The translations under genes were made by a program, and so were the position numbers. Below are positions 17,805 through 26,845 of a stretch of 64,000 nt of DNA, piece by piece; the stretch's first letter is position 1, and each line of letters starts with the position of its first letter. The stretch spans positions 1,888,245-1,952,244 of the forward strand of contig BAOK01000001.1 of the NCBI GenBank assembly GCA_000509225.1. The letters run 5' to 3'. The stretch comes from Parvibaculaceae bacterium Mf 1.05b.01. GTDB lineage: Bacteria > Pseudomonadota > Alphaproteobacteria > Parvibaculales > Parvibaculaceae. Below the pieces are notes generated by a model. The model ran no database searches and was not told where the DNA came from. It saw only the letters and a program-made list of their open reading frames with translations.

Positions 17805-18773
17805 TTAATCGGTGAAAAAACGTGTCATTGTCTGACCAACCAGTTCTGGTTCTTCCTGAATTAACCAATGAGTGCCGGTCTCAAGCTCCATCACTTTCCC
17901 TTCATTCAGAAAAATCCTGTTCCGTCGTGCCAGGTCGATAGGTGTGAATGCGTCATCAGCAGCAATGATCATCAATGTCGGCGTCACAATCTGCGCGTCA
18001 CCCACGTCCATATCAAAGCCCATATTCGCACGATACCATTTTCCCATGCTGTGAATGGCGCCACCGCGATCCCATGCTGAACGAAACTGATCCAAATCCG
18101 CATCGGGGAAGGTGCCCGGCAATGACGTACTCCGCAGAGTGTTTTCAAGGACTGCCCAATTTCCCACGCGCGCTATATATCCGGGCAGCCAGGGGATTTG
18201 GAGAAATGTGACGTACCAATCGACTTCATCCTCCACTGCCTGATAATCTTTGGCAGCGTACGGATGTTCCTTGTTGATCACGACGGCTTTCGTCACTCTC
18301 TCTGGATGCAGAAGAAGGGTCCACCAAACAACCTGCCCTCCAAAATCATGCCCGGCCAGAAAGACAGTCTCATATCCAAGAGCGTCGGCAAGCCCCGTCA
18401 CATCGGACGACAGTTTATCAAGCCTATATGCGTTCACATCGTCTGGCTGGTCAGAGAGATTGTAACCACGTTGATCCGGCACGATCACACGGAAGCCTGC
18501 TTTCGCCAGAGCGGCCATTGGTCCACGCCATGCATACCAAAATTCAGGATAGCCATGTAGTAAGATCACCGGCTCACCATCTTCGGGTCCAGCCAACACG
18601 ACATGCAATGAAACATCCCCAACGTTGATTAACCTGCTTTCAAGCACCATTTCAAGTTGCTGCGCAGCGCTGGCCACTGAGTTCCTTTGGGGCTGATTGC
18701 CAGAAACGTATCCAACAACCAGTATAATCGTCAGCAATAGCGTCCCACCCAAATACGCGGTTTTGTTCGTCAT
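17805..18773 (-). CDS. Alpha/beta hydrolase, epoxide hydrolase-like
   Basis: This 322-residue protein has one N-terminal hydrophobic anchor (residues about 8-27), which places the enzyme on the periplasmic side. The fold shows the oxyanion motif HGYPEFWYAW, the nucleophile Asp in AGHDFGGQ and a catalytic His in GTHWLIQEE, as in epoxide hydrolases and haloalkane dehalogenases. The substrate is unknown. The start at 18773 is the Met directly before the anchor. It lies downstream of the sterol desaturase-like gene and AraC regulator on the same strand, probably one unit. Confidence 0.8.
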   Translation of the reverse strand: MTNKTAYLGGTLLLTIILVVGYVSGNQPQRNSVASAAQQLEMVLESRLINVGDVSLHVVLAGPEDGEPVILLHGYPEFWYAWRGPMAALAKAGFRVIVPDQRGYNLSDQPDDVNAYRLDKLSSDVTGLADALGYETVFLAGHDFGGQVVWWTLLLHPERVTKAVVINKEHPYAAKDYQAVEDEVDWYVTFLQIPWLPGYIARVGNWAVLENTLRSTSLPGTFPDADLDQFRSAWDRGGAIHSMGKWYRANMGFDMDVGDAQIVTPTLMIIAADDAFTPIDLARRNRIFLNEGKVMELETGTHWLIQEEPELVGQTMTRFFTD

Positions 18774-18833
18774 GATGGCGTGCCCCAACTCCTAGTAATA
18801 AAAAATTCGTAGCCTGTCCTGCGTCGTCTTTCT

Positions 18834-19676
18834 CTAATTGCGAAATGGCTGCAGGAGTTGGCTCAGATAGCTTTTTGGGTAGTTTGGTTGATCTCCGATG
18901 CCCAGGTCATCTGATGCGATGACACGCCTTTTGTCGTAGTACGCCGTGCCAAGAAAAAAATCAGTGAGGCTGGTAAACAGACCAAAATTGACGTCCCCTT
19001 CCTCCGCTGTCTTTAAATGGTGAAAGCGATGAACCACATTGATCGCCAGCAGATACTTGAGAGGGCCCGAAAAATAGGCAACGTTCGAATGCTGAAGGAG
19101 GAGTTGTAAAATTACAGCAACAATGAGAAGGGAAAAGACTTCCTGCGAAACACCCATAAGCAACAAGGGCGTCGCGCCCGCCGCGGTTTCAATGAACTGA
19201 TGCAACGGATGCTTCATCAGACCGTTGAACCCGTACATACGCTTTACACTGTGATGCACAGCATGGAGACGCCACAGCGCTTCTACTCTATGGCTCGCAA
19301 AATGCGCCAGTGTTATGCCCACATCTGCGATGAGGATCGCCAAAACAAGTTGCTGCCACAAAGGAAGAGAATGCGGCCAGATCGAAGGAAGACTGATGAA
19401 AGCCGCCAGCAGCGGCACACTCAAGACACCTGCTACGTTAGCCGTTTCGTTGACAATAAAGTGATAAAAATCCCGGGTACGATCGCCGTATGACTTGTTA
19501 AAGGCGGCATCATAGGGAACGAGGCGCTCCAACAAAAAGGCCAGCGCAATGAAGCTCATTACAAGCAGGAACAACCATCCTTTCGAATAGCCAGATTGGA
19601 CGATAAGGACGGCAAGTCCATTTCCAACAATCAGGAAAGTCGGTAAATAGAAAAGTCGTACCAGGAACTTCACCAT
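18834..19676 (-). CDS. Sterol desaturase / fatty acid hydroxylase family protein
   Basis: This 280-residue integral membrane protein has the histidine clusters of the di-iron hydroxylase family: HFASHR, LHAVHHS and HRFHHLK. These enzymes hydroxylate or desaturate membrane lipids using oxygen. The product has four or more membrane segments. Its neighbours (epoxide-hydrolase-like protein and AraC regulator) suggest a small lipid-modifying unit. The precise substrate cannot be read from sequence. Confidence 0.82.
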   Translation of the reverse strand: MVKFLVRLFYLPTFLIVGNGLAVLIVQSGYSKGWLFLLVMSFIALAFLLERLVPYDAAFNKSYGDRTRDFYHFIVNETANVAGVLSVPLLAAFISLPSIWPHSLPLWQQLVLAILIADVGITLAHFASHRVEALWRLHAVHHSVKRMYGFNGLMKHPLHQFIETAAGATPLLLMGVSQEVFSLLIVAVILQLLLQHSNVAYFSGPLKYLLAINVVHRFHHLKTAEEGDVNFGLFTSLTDFFLGTAYYDKRRVIASDDLGIGDQPNYPKSYLSQLLQPFRN

Positions 19677-19776
19677 GTGATTTCTCCATCAAAGGCTGTT
19701 TGTGGTCGCCAACGGCAACACTTAACGGCTTAGATAGCGGGAGATCGCGAGCGGTACATGAACGCAGCGGCTGAAA

Positions 19777-20541
19777 TCAGCGAGCTCTGCTCGTAATATT
19801 TGCATTCCTATTAAGGTCTGCGGGCGCCAATCCAAATGTGCGTTTGAATGTCCGGGATAGGTGCGAGGAATCCGCGAATCCTGCCTTGTGCGCTGCGTTC
19901 GTCAATGAGCTGTCAACCGCGAGGCTTTGAAGCGCGCGTTGCAATTTGATCCAAAGCAGATAGCTCTTAATCGGCATTCCGACTTGGGCGCTAAATAGAT
20001 GTCGAAAACGGCTCGCCGAAAGGCCGGACCCCATCGCAATCTGGTCCAGGTTCAGATTCAAGTCCTCTGAAAGCTCAATATTCTTGAGAGCTTTTCTAAT
20101 CCGGTTGTCGATAGACAAAAAAGCGTGACTAGCTTCAGCAGGCCAAATGACGCGCGCCAACTCCAAGCCAAAATCCGGTCCCCTCGAATCCTGAGCAGCG
20201 GCGAACATGTTATCAATCGCCTGCGATTGCAAAGGCGACAGATCAGGGATCTCTATGCCATCTACTTGCAGTCTCCTGGCGCTCTGACTGATGAGACTGG
20301 GCTCAACGTAAAGAATTTTTGCAATTGTCGCTGGTGTCGAGAGGCGGTGACTAACATTAGAGCCGATGACCAAGACGGTTTCCACGCTCCGGCTTTCTTC
20401 CGTGGTCTCGATATGAAGCAACCCTGCAGATGGAAAGCAGATCTGGACTGCATAGTGTTGGTGAAATTCGGTGTGACCAACCGGCCCGTCATAATATACC
20501 CAGCCCACACCGATCGTCAGATCGCCTGCCCATTTGTCCAT
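19777..20541 (-). CDS. AraC-family transcriptional regulator
   Basis: This 254-residue protein has an N-terminal cupin-like sensor region (HTEFHQHYAVQICFP) and a C-terminal double helix-turn-helix, including LDQIAMGSGLSASRFRHLF and AHKAGFADSSHLSRTFKRTFG. It likely controls the two enzyme genes 100 nt downstream on the same strand. Its ligand is unknown. Confidence 0.85.
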   Translation of the reverse strand: MDKWAGDLTIGVGWVYYDGPVGHTEFHQHYAVQICFPSAGLLHIETTEESRSVETVLVIGSNVSHRLSTPATIAKILYVEPSLISQSARRLQVDGIEIPDLSPLQSQAIDNMFAAAQDSRGPDFGLELARVIWPAEASHAFLSIDNRIRKALKNIELSEDLNLNLDQIAMGSGLSASRFRHLFSAQVGMPIKSYLLWIKLQRALQSLAVDSSLTNAAHKAGFADSSHLSRTFKRTFGLAPADLNRNANITSRAR

Positions 20542-20937
20542 AAACTAGCTATCCGAAATTGCAAAAAGACTTCCAGCACACCAATCTACCAAACAAAAAG
20601 TGGAATCGCCTACGCATCAGGGGATAGTCTTTCCGACGAAATTGCGCCCTACAAAGCCGCACCCCAGAAACTCCTCGATATTCGCGCATTGGGCATTCGC
20701 AGCGACGGTCATCGGATCGTCTCAATGCGACATTCGATCTCAAGTCTTTTGTTACAAATTCAAGCTGAAAACGCGAGAATGCGCTTGGACCAGGGGAAAC
20801 TGTCAAGCCCAGCGGACGGAAAGACGAACAGAATTTTCTTACCTCAGATCAGGAAGCGGGAGCGGACGATGATAACATGGGTCTTGATTGCCACCACCTT
20901 CCTGATTTTTGACTACTGCGCTTGCAAGAGCCCCGCC
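20542..20937. other. Intergenic stretch with no recognised feature
   Basis: About 400 nt lie between the end of the outer-membrane protein gene and the AraC start. Short open frames on both strands have arginine- and cysteine-heavy sequence that looks random. I see no clear terminator, tRNA or operator. Base composition appears to rise in G+C to the right of it, so this may be a junction between DNA of different origin. Confidence 0.4.
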
Positions 20938-22347
20938 TTAGAAACTGCGTCTTACGCCCACAAAAAGGTTCGTGTTGTCCTGGAGTTGCCCGAAGAAAGT
21001 ATTTTCTTTCCGACCATAGAAAAGGTTGCCGCCGCCCTCTACCTGCCACGCGTCGGAAAGCTTGTAGGTGGCGCGAAGGCGTAGGTGCCCATCCTCCTCG
21101 TTCGGGCTCCAGAAATTGAAAGCCGAAAGCATCAGGTTCTGGTTGAATAGAAGCTGTGTCGCACGCAGGGTCAGGACATGCCGCGCGCGGTCCGGCGCGG
21201 CCTGGCCAGGGCCGAGATTCCGTTTCAGGGCAGAGAAGTCCGAAAGAATTTCAACATAATACTGACCCGCAGCTGTTAGCTCTGTCGCGATCTCTCTCTC
21301 ATAGCCGACAAGAAAGCGCGTTTCACCGTTGCGAATAAGTGGATCGGTGCCGTCGACGTCATCATGACTCTTGTAATGGCCGACCTCGGAGGTGACGATG
21401 CCGCCTTCGAGCGGTCCGCGCAGGCTGGCGCCGGCCACACTGAGGCGCGGATGAAAAGGTCTACCACTGGCGCGCGCGCCTTCTGGCGTCTTCCAAAATC
21501 CATGATAGCCATAGGCCGCCAGCTCCCACCCGCCGACATTTCTATGGACACGCGCAGCGATCTCATCGTCGCTGAACCAGGTATGCGGTGTCTCGGCCTG
21601 AATGATGGCATTTCGTCCGGCGATGTCTCCCAATGAGCGGTTGAAATAGGAAAGCCGCGAGCCGTCGATAAAGCGATCCGCATTAAAGCGCGGCGTATAG
21701 ACGACATCAAGATTGGCAGCATCTGAAAATGCCGACATGCGGAGCGCATCGGACGGCGCCTTTAGATACTCGTCATCGCGACCGATAAAGAACGCCCGAA
21801 AATCTTTCGGAAAAAGATCATTGATGAAGACAAGGTCTCCAACGCCCCATGTCAGGATCTGCCGGCCTGCTTTAACGTCAAGAAAGGAAAGCGGCTGGGC
21901 GACGGCGTTCGCTTCACGCAAATCCAGAAACCCGCGTCCCCTCTGGAGGTCTAGGTTGAGATCGTTCTCAACACCGTCCAAGACGAAGTCACCGACAAAA
22001 CGGAAAGCGGCGTGGGGCGTAAAAAAGTCGCGTTCGAGTTGAAGGCGCGTTTCAGCGATGGAAAGCGACTTTTGTGTTCCATCACCAACGATGCGCGTGC
22101 CAAGCCGCGCTTCAATGAAACCAGTCAGGCCAAAGGGAGCGGCAAAGCCCGGTTCCCCATCTGCATGGTTGGCGCGCGTCTCTGCCGGAGCACCCAGTCC
22201 CGGCGGAAGCGCCGGCGCGGCATCCTTCTCATTCGTGGGAGTACCCAGCCCCGCTGGTAGAGAGGGTGGAGGCGGGCTTTGGGCCATCAGTCCAACCGCG
22301 AGCACGGTCATAAAGACCGTTTTGGTAATAGGATGGGGCACCGACAT
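20938..22347 (-). CDS. Outer-membrane beta-barrel protein of the MmpL export operon
   Basis: This 469-residue protein has a signal peptide and a proline-rich linker with two LPxGLGxP copies (residues about 25-60). A long beta-barrel domain follows (FIEARLGTR ... AGRQILTWGVGDLVFINDLFP) and the protein ends in Phe. The WG-containing strand recalls DUF1302-like and alginate-export-like porins that accompany HAE3 pumps. I chose the Met at 22347, just after the preceding gene ends. It probably forms the outer-membrane part of the exporter encoded upstream. Confidence 0.7.
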   Translation of the reverse strand: MSVPHPITKTVFMTVLAVGLMAQSPPPPSLPAGLGTPTNEKDAAPALPPGLGAPAETRANHADGEPGFAAPFGLTGFIEARLGTRIVGDGTQKSLSIAETRLQLERDFFTPHAAFRFVGDFVLDGVENDLNLDLQRGRGFLDLREANAVAQPLSFLDVKAGRQILTWGVGDLVFINDLFPKDFRAFFIGRDDEYLKAPSDALRMSAFSDAANLDVVYTPRFNADRFIDGSRLSYFNRSLGDIAGRNAIIQAETPHTWFSDDEIAARVHRNVGGWELAAYGYHGFWKTPEGARASGRPFHPRLSVAGASLRGPLEGGIVTSEVGHYKSHDDVDGTDPLIRNGETRFLVGYEREIATELTAAGQYYVEILSDFSALKRNLGPGQAAPDRARHVLTLRATQLLFNQNLMLSAFNFWSPNEEDGHLRLRATYKLSDAWQVEGGGNLFYGRKENTFFGQLQDNTNLFVGVRRSF

Positions 22348-22363
22348 CAAGTCCGTTCTTTCA

Positions 22364-23167
22364 TTAGCGAAGCAGTCTGCGCGGCGGCGTGCGCAAATAC
22401 CGCTCCGTGAAAGTATCATCCGGCAGCCCAAGATCGTATTTGACCTCGGAATAGCTCATCTTCGTTTCGCCACCGGTTTGTGTATCCGCCATGCTCGATT
22501 GAACGACGGTTGGATGGCCGTCGATAACCTCTACGGCACTCGCCGTGTAGATACGATAGGCTTCTCCGGCCTCATCGTAATATTCGGTCTTCACCGGGAT
22601 GAACGTCGCCTTGTGAATCCAGCTGCGGTAGCTCGCAAACTCGGCCGTCCCTGGTTCCTTCGGTGTCGAGCGCATAACATAGTAGGCATCCGTTTCTTCT
22701 TCGAGGACGTGATTGTCCTCCCGCGGCCCACGTCCCGATACATCCTCATAGAAGAAGTGAGATCCAACAAAGCTTGTCCGTTCGTCCGATGGCGCGATCC
22801 GTTTCACCAAATCAAGCGCTGGCAGATAAAGCCAGCGGTCGTCGTCGGCATCGGGGTTCTTCCAGACGAGAAAGGCCGTTCGGTTCACGTCAGCGGGACG
22901 GTCAAAGAAGACGTAAAAACGTTGCTCGCCATTGTCGACATCGTCCATATCAGAACGCAAGATTACGAAATCGCGCGTGCGTTCGCGGCCTTGGCTATCG
23001 AGGATAGACATGTGGACGCTAGCGCGCCCGTCCCGGCCTTGATAATAGGCTGCGGCGCTTGCGCGATCGACGACCTCCTGAACGTCCGGGGCAGCCTGGG
23101 CAAATTGTAGCGCGAGCCCGATACCGAGCAGAACGACAAGGGGGAAGATGAGGAAAGGTCGGGTCAT
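22364..23167 (-). CDS. LolA-like outer-membrane lipoprotein-sorting protein
   Basis: This 267-residue secreted protein has a signal peptide (cleavage near AQAA) and a single LolA/LppX-type fold as found beside MmpL-family pumps (YLPALDLVKRIAPSDE, FFYEDVSGRGP). It is thought to carry a hydrophobic cargo across the periplasm for the pump. The ATG overlaps the stop of the MmpL gene. Confidence 0.82.
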   Translation of the reverse strand: MTRPFLIFPLVVLLGIGLALQFAQAAPDVQEVVDRASAAAYYQGRDGRASVHMSILDSQGRERTRDFVILRSDMDDVDNGEQRFYVFFDRPADVNRTAFLVWKNPDADDDRWLYLPALDLVKRIAPSDERTSFVGSHFFYEDVSGRGPREDNHVLEEETDAYYVMRSTPKEPGTAEFASYRSWIHKATFIPVKTEYYDEAGEAYRIYTASAVEVIDGHPTVVQSSMADTQTGGETKMSYSEVKYDLGLPDDTFTERYLRTPPRRLLR

Positions 23168-25794
23168 GTGGTGCTCCTTTTTCGGAAGAGGAACGTCTGA
23201 AACAAAGTAATCAGAGCCGGCAGGCCCAACAGCGTCGCCGCACCCGCAAGCACAAGGATGGCGGAGATGAAGGCGCCGACCGTCTGATAGGGCACCAGAG
23301 GTGCCAGCAAGAGGGGCAGAAAGCCGACACCGATCACAATCACGTTGCGGAAGATGGCGCGTGCCGGTTCGCCGAACGCGGCCTTGGCGGTCTCAGTCCA
23401 GTTGCCGATGCGCGCATAAAGTTCCCGGCTGCGCACCGTGAAGTGAATGGCGTAGTCGATGGCGAGCCCGAGGCTGAGAGACGAGAGGACGGCGACCGGC
23501 ATGTCATAATCTTTGCCGATGAGCCCGATCACACCATAAATCACCCCGATCGTCACCGTCAGCGGGACCATCGAGAGAAGCGCCCAGGCAATAGAGCGGA
23601 AAAGCACCGCCATGAGGATCAGCACGATGACGAAGCTGCCAAGAAACGCTTCAGCCATGCCGGAGACCATTTTCTCCTGCCACACGACGTTGATGTAGGT
23701 GAGGCCGAACCAATCGTGACTGATGGCGGCGGGCGGGGGATTATCCGCGATGAAGGTGTCAACCGCAGCGACCACCGCCCCCATATCGACATTGTCACCG
23801 CTCTTGAGCTGCAACCAGAGGATCGACTTGCGGAAATCAGGCGTCACCAGTTTGAACAGATCCTGCGGCCGATGGCTATTTTGGTAGGTGATGAGCGTCT
23901 GCGCCACAGCCTCCGGCGTTGCAGGAATGCGGAACGCCGTCTCTTCACCGAGGAAGAGGTCACGATGTACGGTCTTGACTATATCAGGCAGCGCGTTGGA
24001 CTTGCCAACCAAGCCGGTTGCCTCAAGGTGGTATTGTAACCGCGCAATATAGCGCAGCATGTCCGGCTGCTTGAACAGATCGCCTGCCTGCGCCGCGGCA
24101 TCCAGCGCTAACAGTGCGTCATCCCAGGCAGCCCAATCCTCATCCGCGACCGCCGCGTCCCGGCGTTTTTCGCCGAAAGCGCGCAGGTGTGACAGCAATG
24201 CCTCGACCGTAAGCTTGTTGCCCCGGGCACGCACCAGCTCGGCACTCACTTCAGCGGCGGCTGGCGTACCGAGTTCACCAAGGCGCCGGCCCGCATCGTC
24301 GCCCATCAGGACGGCTTCATCGGCTTGTGCCGCCGTGAGTGCCAGATAGGCCATATAGGTCCCGCCGAACCGCTCGTTGAGCGCACGATCAGCAACGCGG
24401 ATATCATGATCGGGTGTAAACCATTTAACTGGATTATCGTTGATACGGATCTGCGTGATGCCATAGCCGGCGATTGCAAGCGCCACCAAAAAGCTGACCA
24501 GGATCAGTTTCGCGCGCTCGACAGAAAACCCGCCCACATTATGCAGAAACCGCGCGAGCGGAGTCTGTTCATGGTCGGAAACCTTGCCTTCCGCCCCCAT
24601 GCCGAAGCCTTCGAAGGCGCGCTCAGGTATCACCATAATGTAAGCTGGGATGAGGGTTATTGTGAAAAACCACGCAAGGAAGACGCCGATTGACACGAAA
24701 ATGCCAAACACCTGCACCGGTGGAAGCGGGGTGAAGGCAAGCGAGGCAAACCCCGTGCAGGTGGTAAGCGTGGTGAACAGCATCGGCGACCAAAGCTCGC
24801 GCATCACATGCTCAAGTGTTTTGCGGCGGTCGCGGATGGCCGGGTAGCGGTCGTAGAAGTCCGAAAGAATATGGACGGCGTCGAGCACGGCGATAGGCAT
24901 GACGAAGATGGGGATCATGGAGCTCATAATGTGGACCGTGTTGCCGGTTGCGACCAACAGGCCCATCGCGCCGATCACTGAGACCATCGCGACGATCATC
25001 GGCGATATGATGATGTTTACACGCCGGAAAAAAAACCACATCAGCGCGAAAATGAGCACCATTGCAACAGGGGCCGAAATCGCCATCTGGACGAACATCT
25101 CAACACCGAACTGATCCTGCGCGATCGGTAAACCGGTAATGTAATATGTCGCCTCACCATTGAAGCCTGCGACTTTTTCACGCAACAGGCCGGCAACCTG
25201 ATAGCTGACATCCTTCGATGTGATCGGGAGGTAGAGCGCGATGGCTCTGCCGTCGGCGGAGACCAGTGTGTCGTTCAGGGTCGGGATACGCAGCGCTTTG
25301 TCACGGACGCCAACTGCTTCCTCTTCCGTTTCAGGCGCCGTCGGCATGAGCCAACTGAACCGCACAGAACCAAGCCCCGCCTGTTCGATCGCATCGACTG
25401 TTGACGGAGCTATGACATCGACAGCGATGACGCCGCGCCGTTCACCGTCCTCCTCCCACCTGATGCTATTTGCAAACTCGGCAAGATCATAAACATCCGA
25501 CAGAGTTTCCACATTGAAGACACCCTGCTCGTTCCGTTCATTGACAACGCCGACAACGATGAGATCGTGAAGCGTAAACTCGGCTTTCATATCATTGTGA
25601 AAGATGCGCACCGGCTCATCGGCGGCTAACATGTTTTCCGGATCAGTGTCCACTTTTAGCGACTGCAAAAACGGGAAGGCATCCGGCGCTAGGGTCGGCG
25701 CCGCGACGAGCCCCATCATGAGTAAGCTAAAGACAGCTGCTAGTGTCAGCGAGACACCTGGCTTCCGGATCGCGTTCAAAGTGAGAGGGTTCAC
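23164..25794 (-). CDS. MMPL/HAE3-family RND exporter
   Basis: This 876-residue inner-membrane protein has the RND layout of a first helix, a large periplasmic loop, helices 2-6 and a repeat of that unit. The first half carries MSSMIPIFVMPIAVLDAVHIL and the second SLGLAIDYAIHFTVRSREL. HAE3 members export lipids, hopanoids or amphiphiles; none of the heavy-metal motifs are present. The start is a GTG with AGAGGAA upstream. It forms an operon with the DUF2892 gene before it and the LolA-like and outer-membrane genes after it. Confidence 0.88.
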   Translation of the reverse strand: MNPLTLNAIRKPGVSLTLAAVFSLLMMGLVAAPTLAPDAFPFLQSLKVDTDPENMLAADEPVRIFHNDMKAEFTLHDLIVVGVVNERNEQGVFNVETLSDVYDLAEFANSIRWEEDGERRGVIAVDVIAPSTVDAIEQAGLGSVRFSWLMPTAPETEEEAVGVRDKALRIPTLNDTLVSADGRAIALYLPITSKDVSYQVAGLLREKVAGFNGEATYYITGLPIAQDQFGVEMFVQMAISAPVAMVLIFALMWFFFRRVNIIISPMIVAMVSVIGAMGLLVATGNTVHIMSSMIPIFVMPIAVLDAVHILSDFYDRYPAIRDRRKTLEHVMRELWSPMLFTTLTTCTGFASLAFTPLPPVQVFGIFVSIGVFLAWFFTITLIPAYIMVIPERAFEGFGMGAEGKVSDHEQTPLARFLHNVGGFSVERAKLILVSFLVALAIAGYGITQIRINDNPVKWFTPDHDIRVADRALNERFGGTYMAYLALTAAQADEAVLMGDDAGRRLGELGTPAAAEVSAELVRARGNKLTVEALLSHLRAFGEKRRDAAVADEDWAAWDDALLALDAAAQAGDLFKQPDMLRYIARLQYHLEATGLVGKSNALPDIVKTVHRDLFLGEETAFRIPATPEAVAQTLITYQNSHRPQDLFKLVTPDFRKSILWLQLKSGDNVDMGAVVAAVDTFIADNPPPAAISHDWFGLTYINVVWQEKMVSGMAEAFLGSFVIVLILMAVLFRSIAWALLSMVPLTVTIGVIYGVIGLIGKDYDMPVAVLSSLSLGLAIDYAIHFTVRSRELYARIGNWTETAKAAFGEPARAIFRNVIVIGVGFLPLLLAPLVPYQTVGAFISAILVLAGAATLLGLPALITLFQTFLFRKRSTT

Positions 25795-25847
25795 AGCATT
25801 TCCTCTATGCCTGCAGCTCTTCAGCCTGCCAATAATTCACCGCTAGC

Positions 25848-26051
25848 TTACTTAAATGCGGCACCCTGCCTAAGACCCAACCGTTTGAGGAGAATGGCGA
25901 TCGGGCAAAATCCCGTGAAGGCTGCTTGGAACATATTGAAGCCGACGAACGCAGTCAGGACGAACCAGTACGGGGATGAGAAGAACCCCAAAGCTAGGCT
26001 GATACAGACCAAAAGACCTGCAAATGCAAAAACTGTGCGATCAATATTCAT
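25848..26051 (-). CDS. DUF2892-type small membrane protein
   Basis: This 67-residue protein has two membrane segments and the pattern NIDRTVFAFAG ... FVGFNMFQAAFTGFCPIAILLKRLG, typical of the DUF2892 / YgaP membrane domain (often linked to thiosulfate or persulfide handling). I chose the Met at 26051 rather than a longer frame without similarity. It is 53 nt upstream of the MmpL gene and downstream of a 24-bp palindrome. Confidence 0.8.
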   Translation of the reverse strand: MNIDRTVFAFAGLLVCISLALGFFSSPYWFVLTAFVGFNMFQAAFTGFCPIAILLKRLGLRQGAAFK

Positions 26052-26124
26052 CTGGCTCTCCCTTGGGTACAACGCTGTCGGACCATTATGCCAAAATGGT
26101 TCACCGCTGATTTCGGTGTTGTTT

Positions 26125-26148
26125 ATTATTATATGCGAATATAATAAT
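26125..26148. promoter_or_regulatory. Perfect A+T-rich palindrome upstream of the DUF2892-MmpL operon
   Basis: Two perfect 10-bp arms, ATTATTATAT and ATATAATAAT, are separated by GCGA, 74 nt before the DUF2892 start. The shape recalls operators of ArsR-type persulfide sensors (BigR/SqrR), whose targets include DUF2892/YgaP proteins, but the match is by type only. No such regulator gene is in the window. Confidence 0.55.
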
Positions 26149-26321
26149 TTATTCAATACCTACGCCCAAAACCGGTGCAGAATTTTTCTTACAAACCACC
26201 TCAGTCTGCCTCAAGCGAGTTGACGGGATACGATAGGCGCTACAAGGCACCCTTCAGAAACACACCACTTCACCTTCGAACGCCTCGAAGAGGGTCAATG
26301 TTTGTGTCAAACCCTATTTCC

Positions 26322-26663
26322 TCATTCGCCAAGGGTTTTTCGTTTTTCCTCGAACTCCTCCTTGTCTATTTCTCCACGGGCAAAACGCTCTTTGAGCGTA
26401 TCGATGGCATCTGTACGCGCCGTCGGCACAGAGTTATTACGGTTGAGTCCTCCAAGCCCCCGCACAACAAGAACAATGACAGCAGTCGCGATTGCAAGGA
26501 AAACGAGCATCATCACTGGTCCCATCAGCCAGCCAAACCAGCCGTACTCCCCCATCATATGGCGCCTATAGTAGGGCTCAGCTTGTTGGGCCCATACGAA
26601 CGCGCTGTGCCCAAATACCGCCAAGAAGACGGTGGCCTGAATCGCTAGTTTTTTCATTTCCAA
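26322..26663 (-). CDS. SHOCT-domain membrane protein
   Basis: This 113-residue protein has a signal-like first helix (residues 5-25), a second membrane helix (about 48-70) and a C-terminal SHOCT motif (DTLKERFARGEIDKEEFEE). SHOCT domains are short oligomerisation modules. The His/Met-bearing loop YYRRHMMGEYGWFG lies between the helices. It follows the multicopper oxidase by about 180 nt on the same strand; that gap shows no other gene. Confidence 0.82.
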   Translation of the reverse strand: MEMKKLAIQATVFLAVFGHSAFVWAQQAEPYYRRHMMGEYGWFGWLMGPVMMLVFLAIATAVIVLVVRGLGGLNRNNSVPTARTDAIDTLKERFARGEIDKEEFEEKRKTLGE

Positions 26664-26845
26664 TTCTCCCTTTCAGGGTTTTGCACACTTTTTCAGCGAT
26701 GCGCATATTTCAATGAGAGTGCCTCATCGAAGACGAGGTGCCTTACCCGCCGGTGCGGCGACCTGGAAATCCGAAGGTCGTGCTGTTTCTCCATTCAACG
26801 TAATACGAGCCATTCTACTAATGAGCGGCAGCGAGAATGGGCGTC

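Noticed and set aside
20125-21084. A 319-codon rightward open frame.
   Set aside because: It spans the AraC gene, the intergenic gap and the porin 3' end on the opposite strand, with no ribosome-binding site or recognisable domain.
22058-23110. A 350-codon rightward open frame.
   Set aside because: It is antisense to the LolA-like and porin genes, whose signal peptides and folds are clear.
26664-26845. A 29-codon frame ending APAGKAPRLR between the SHOCT and oxidase genes.
   Set aside because: It is too short, without a ribosome-binding site or similarity.
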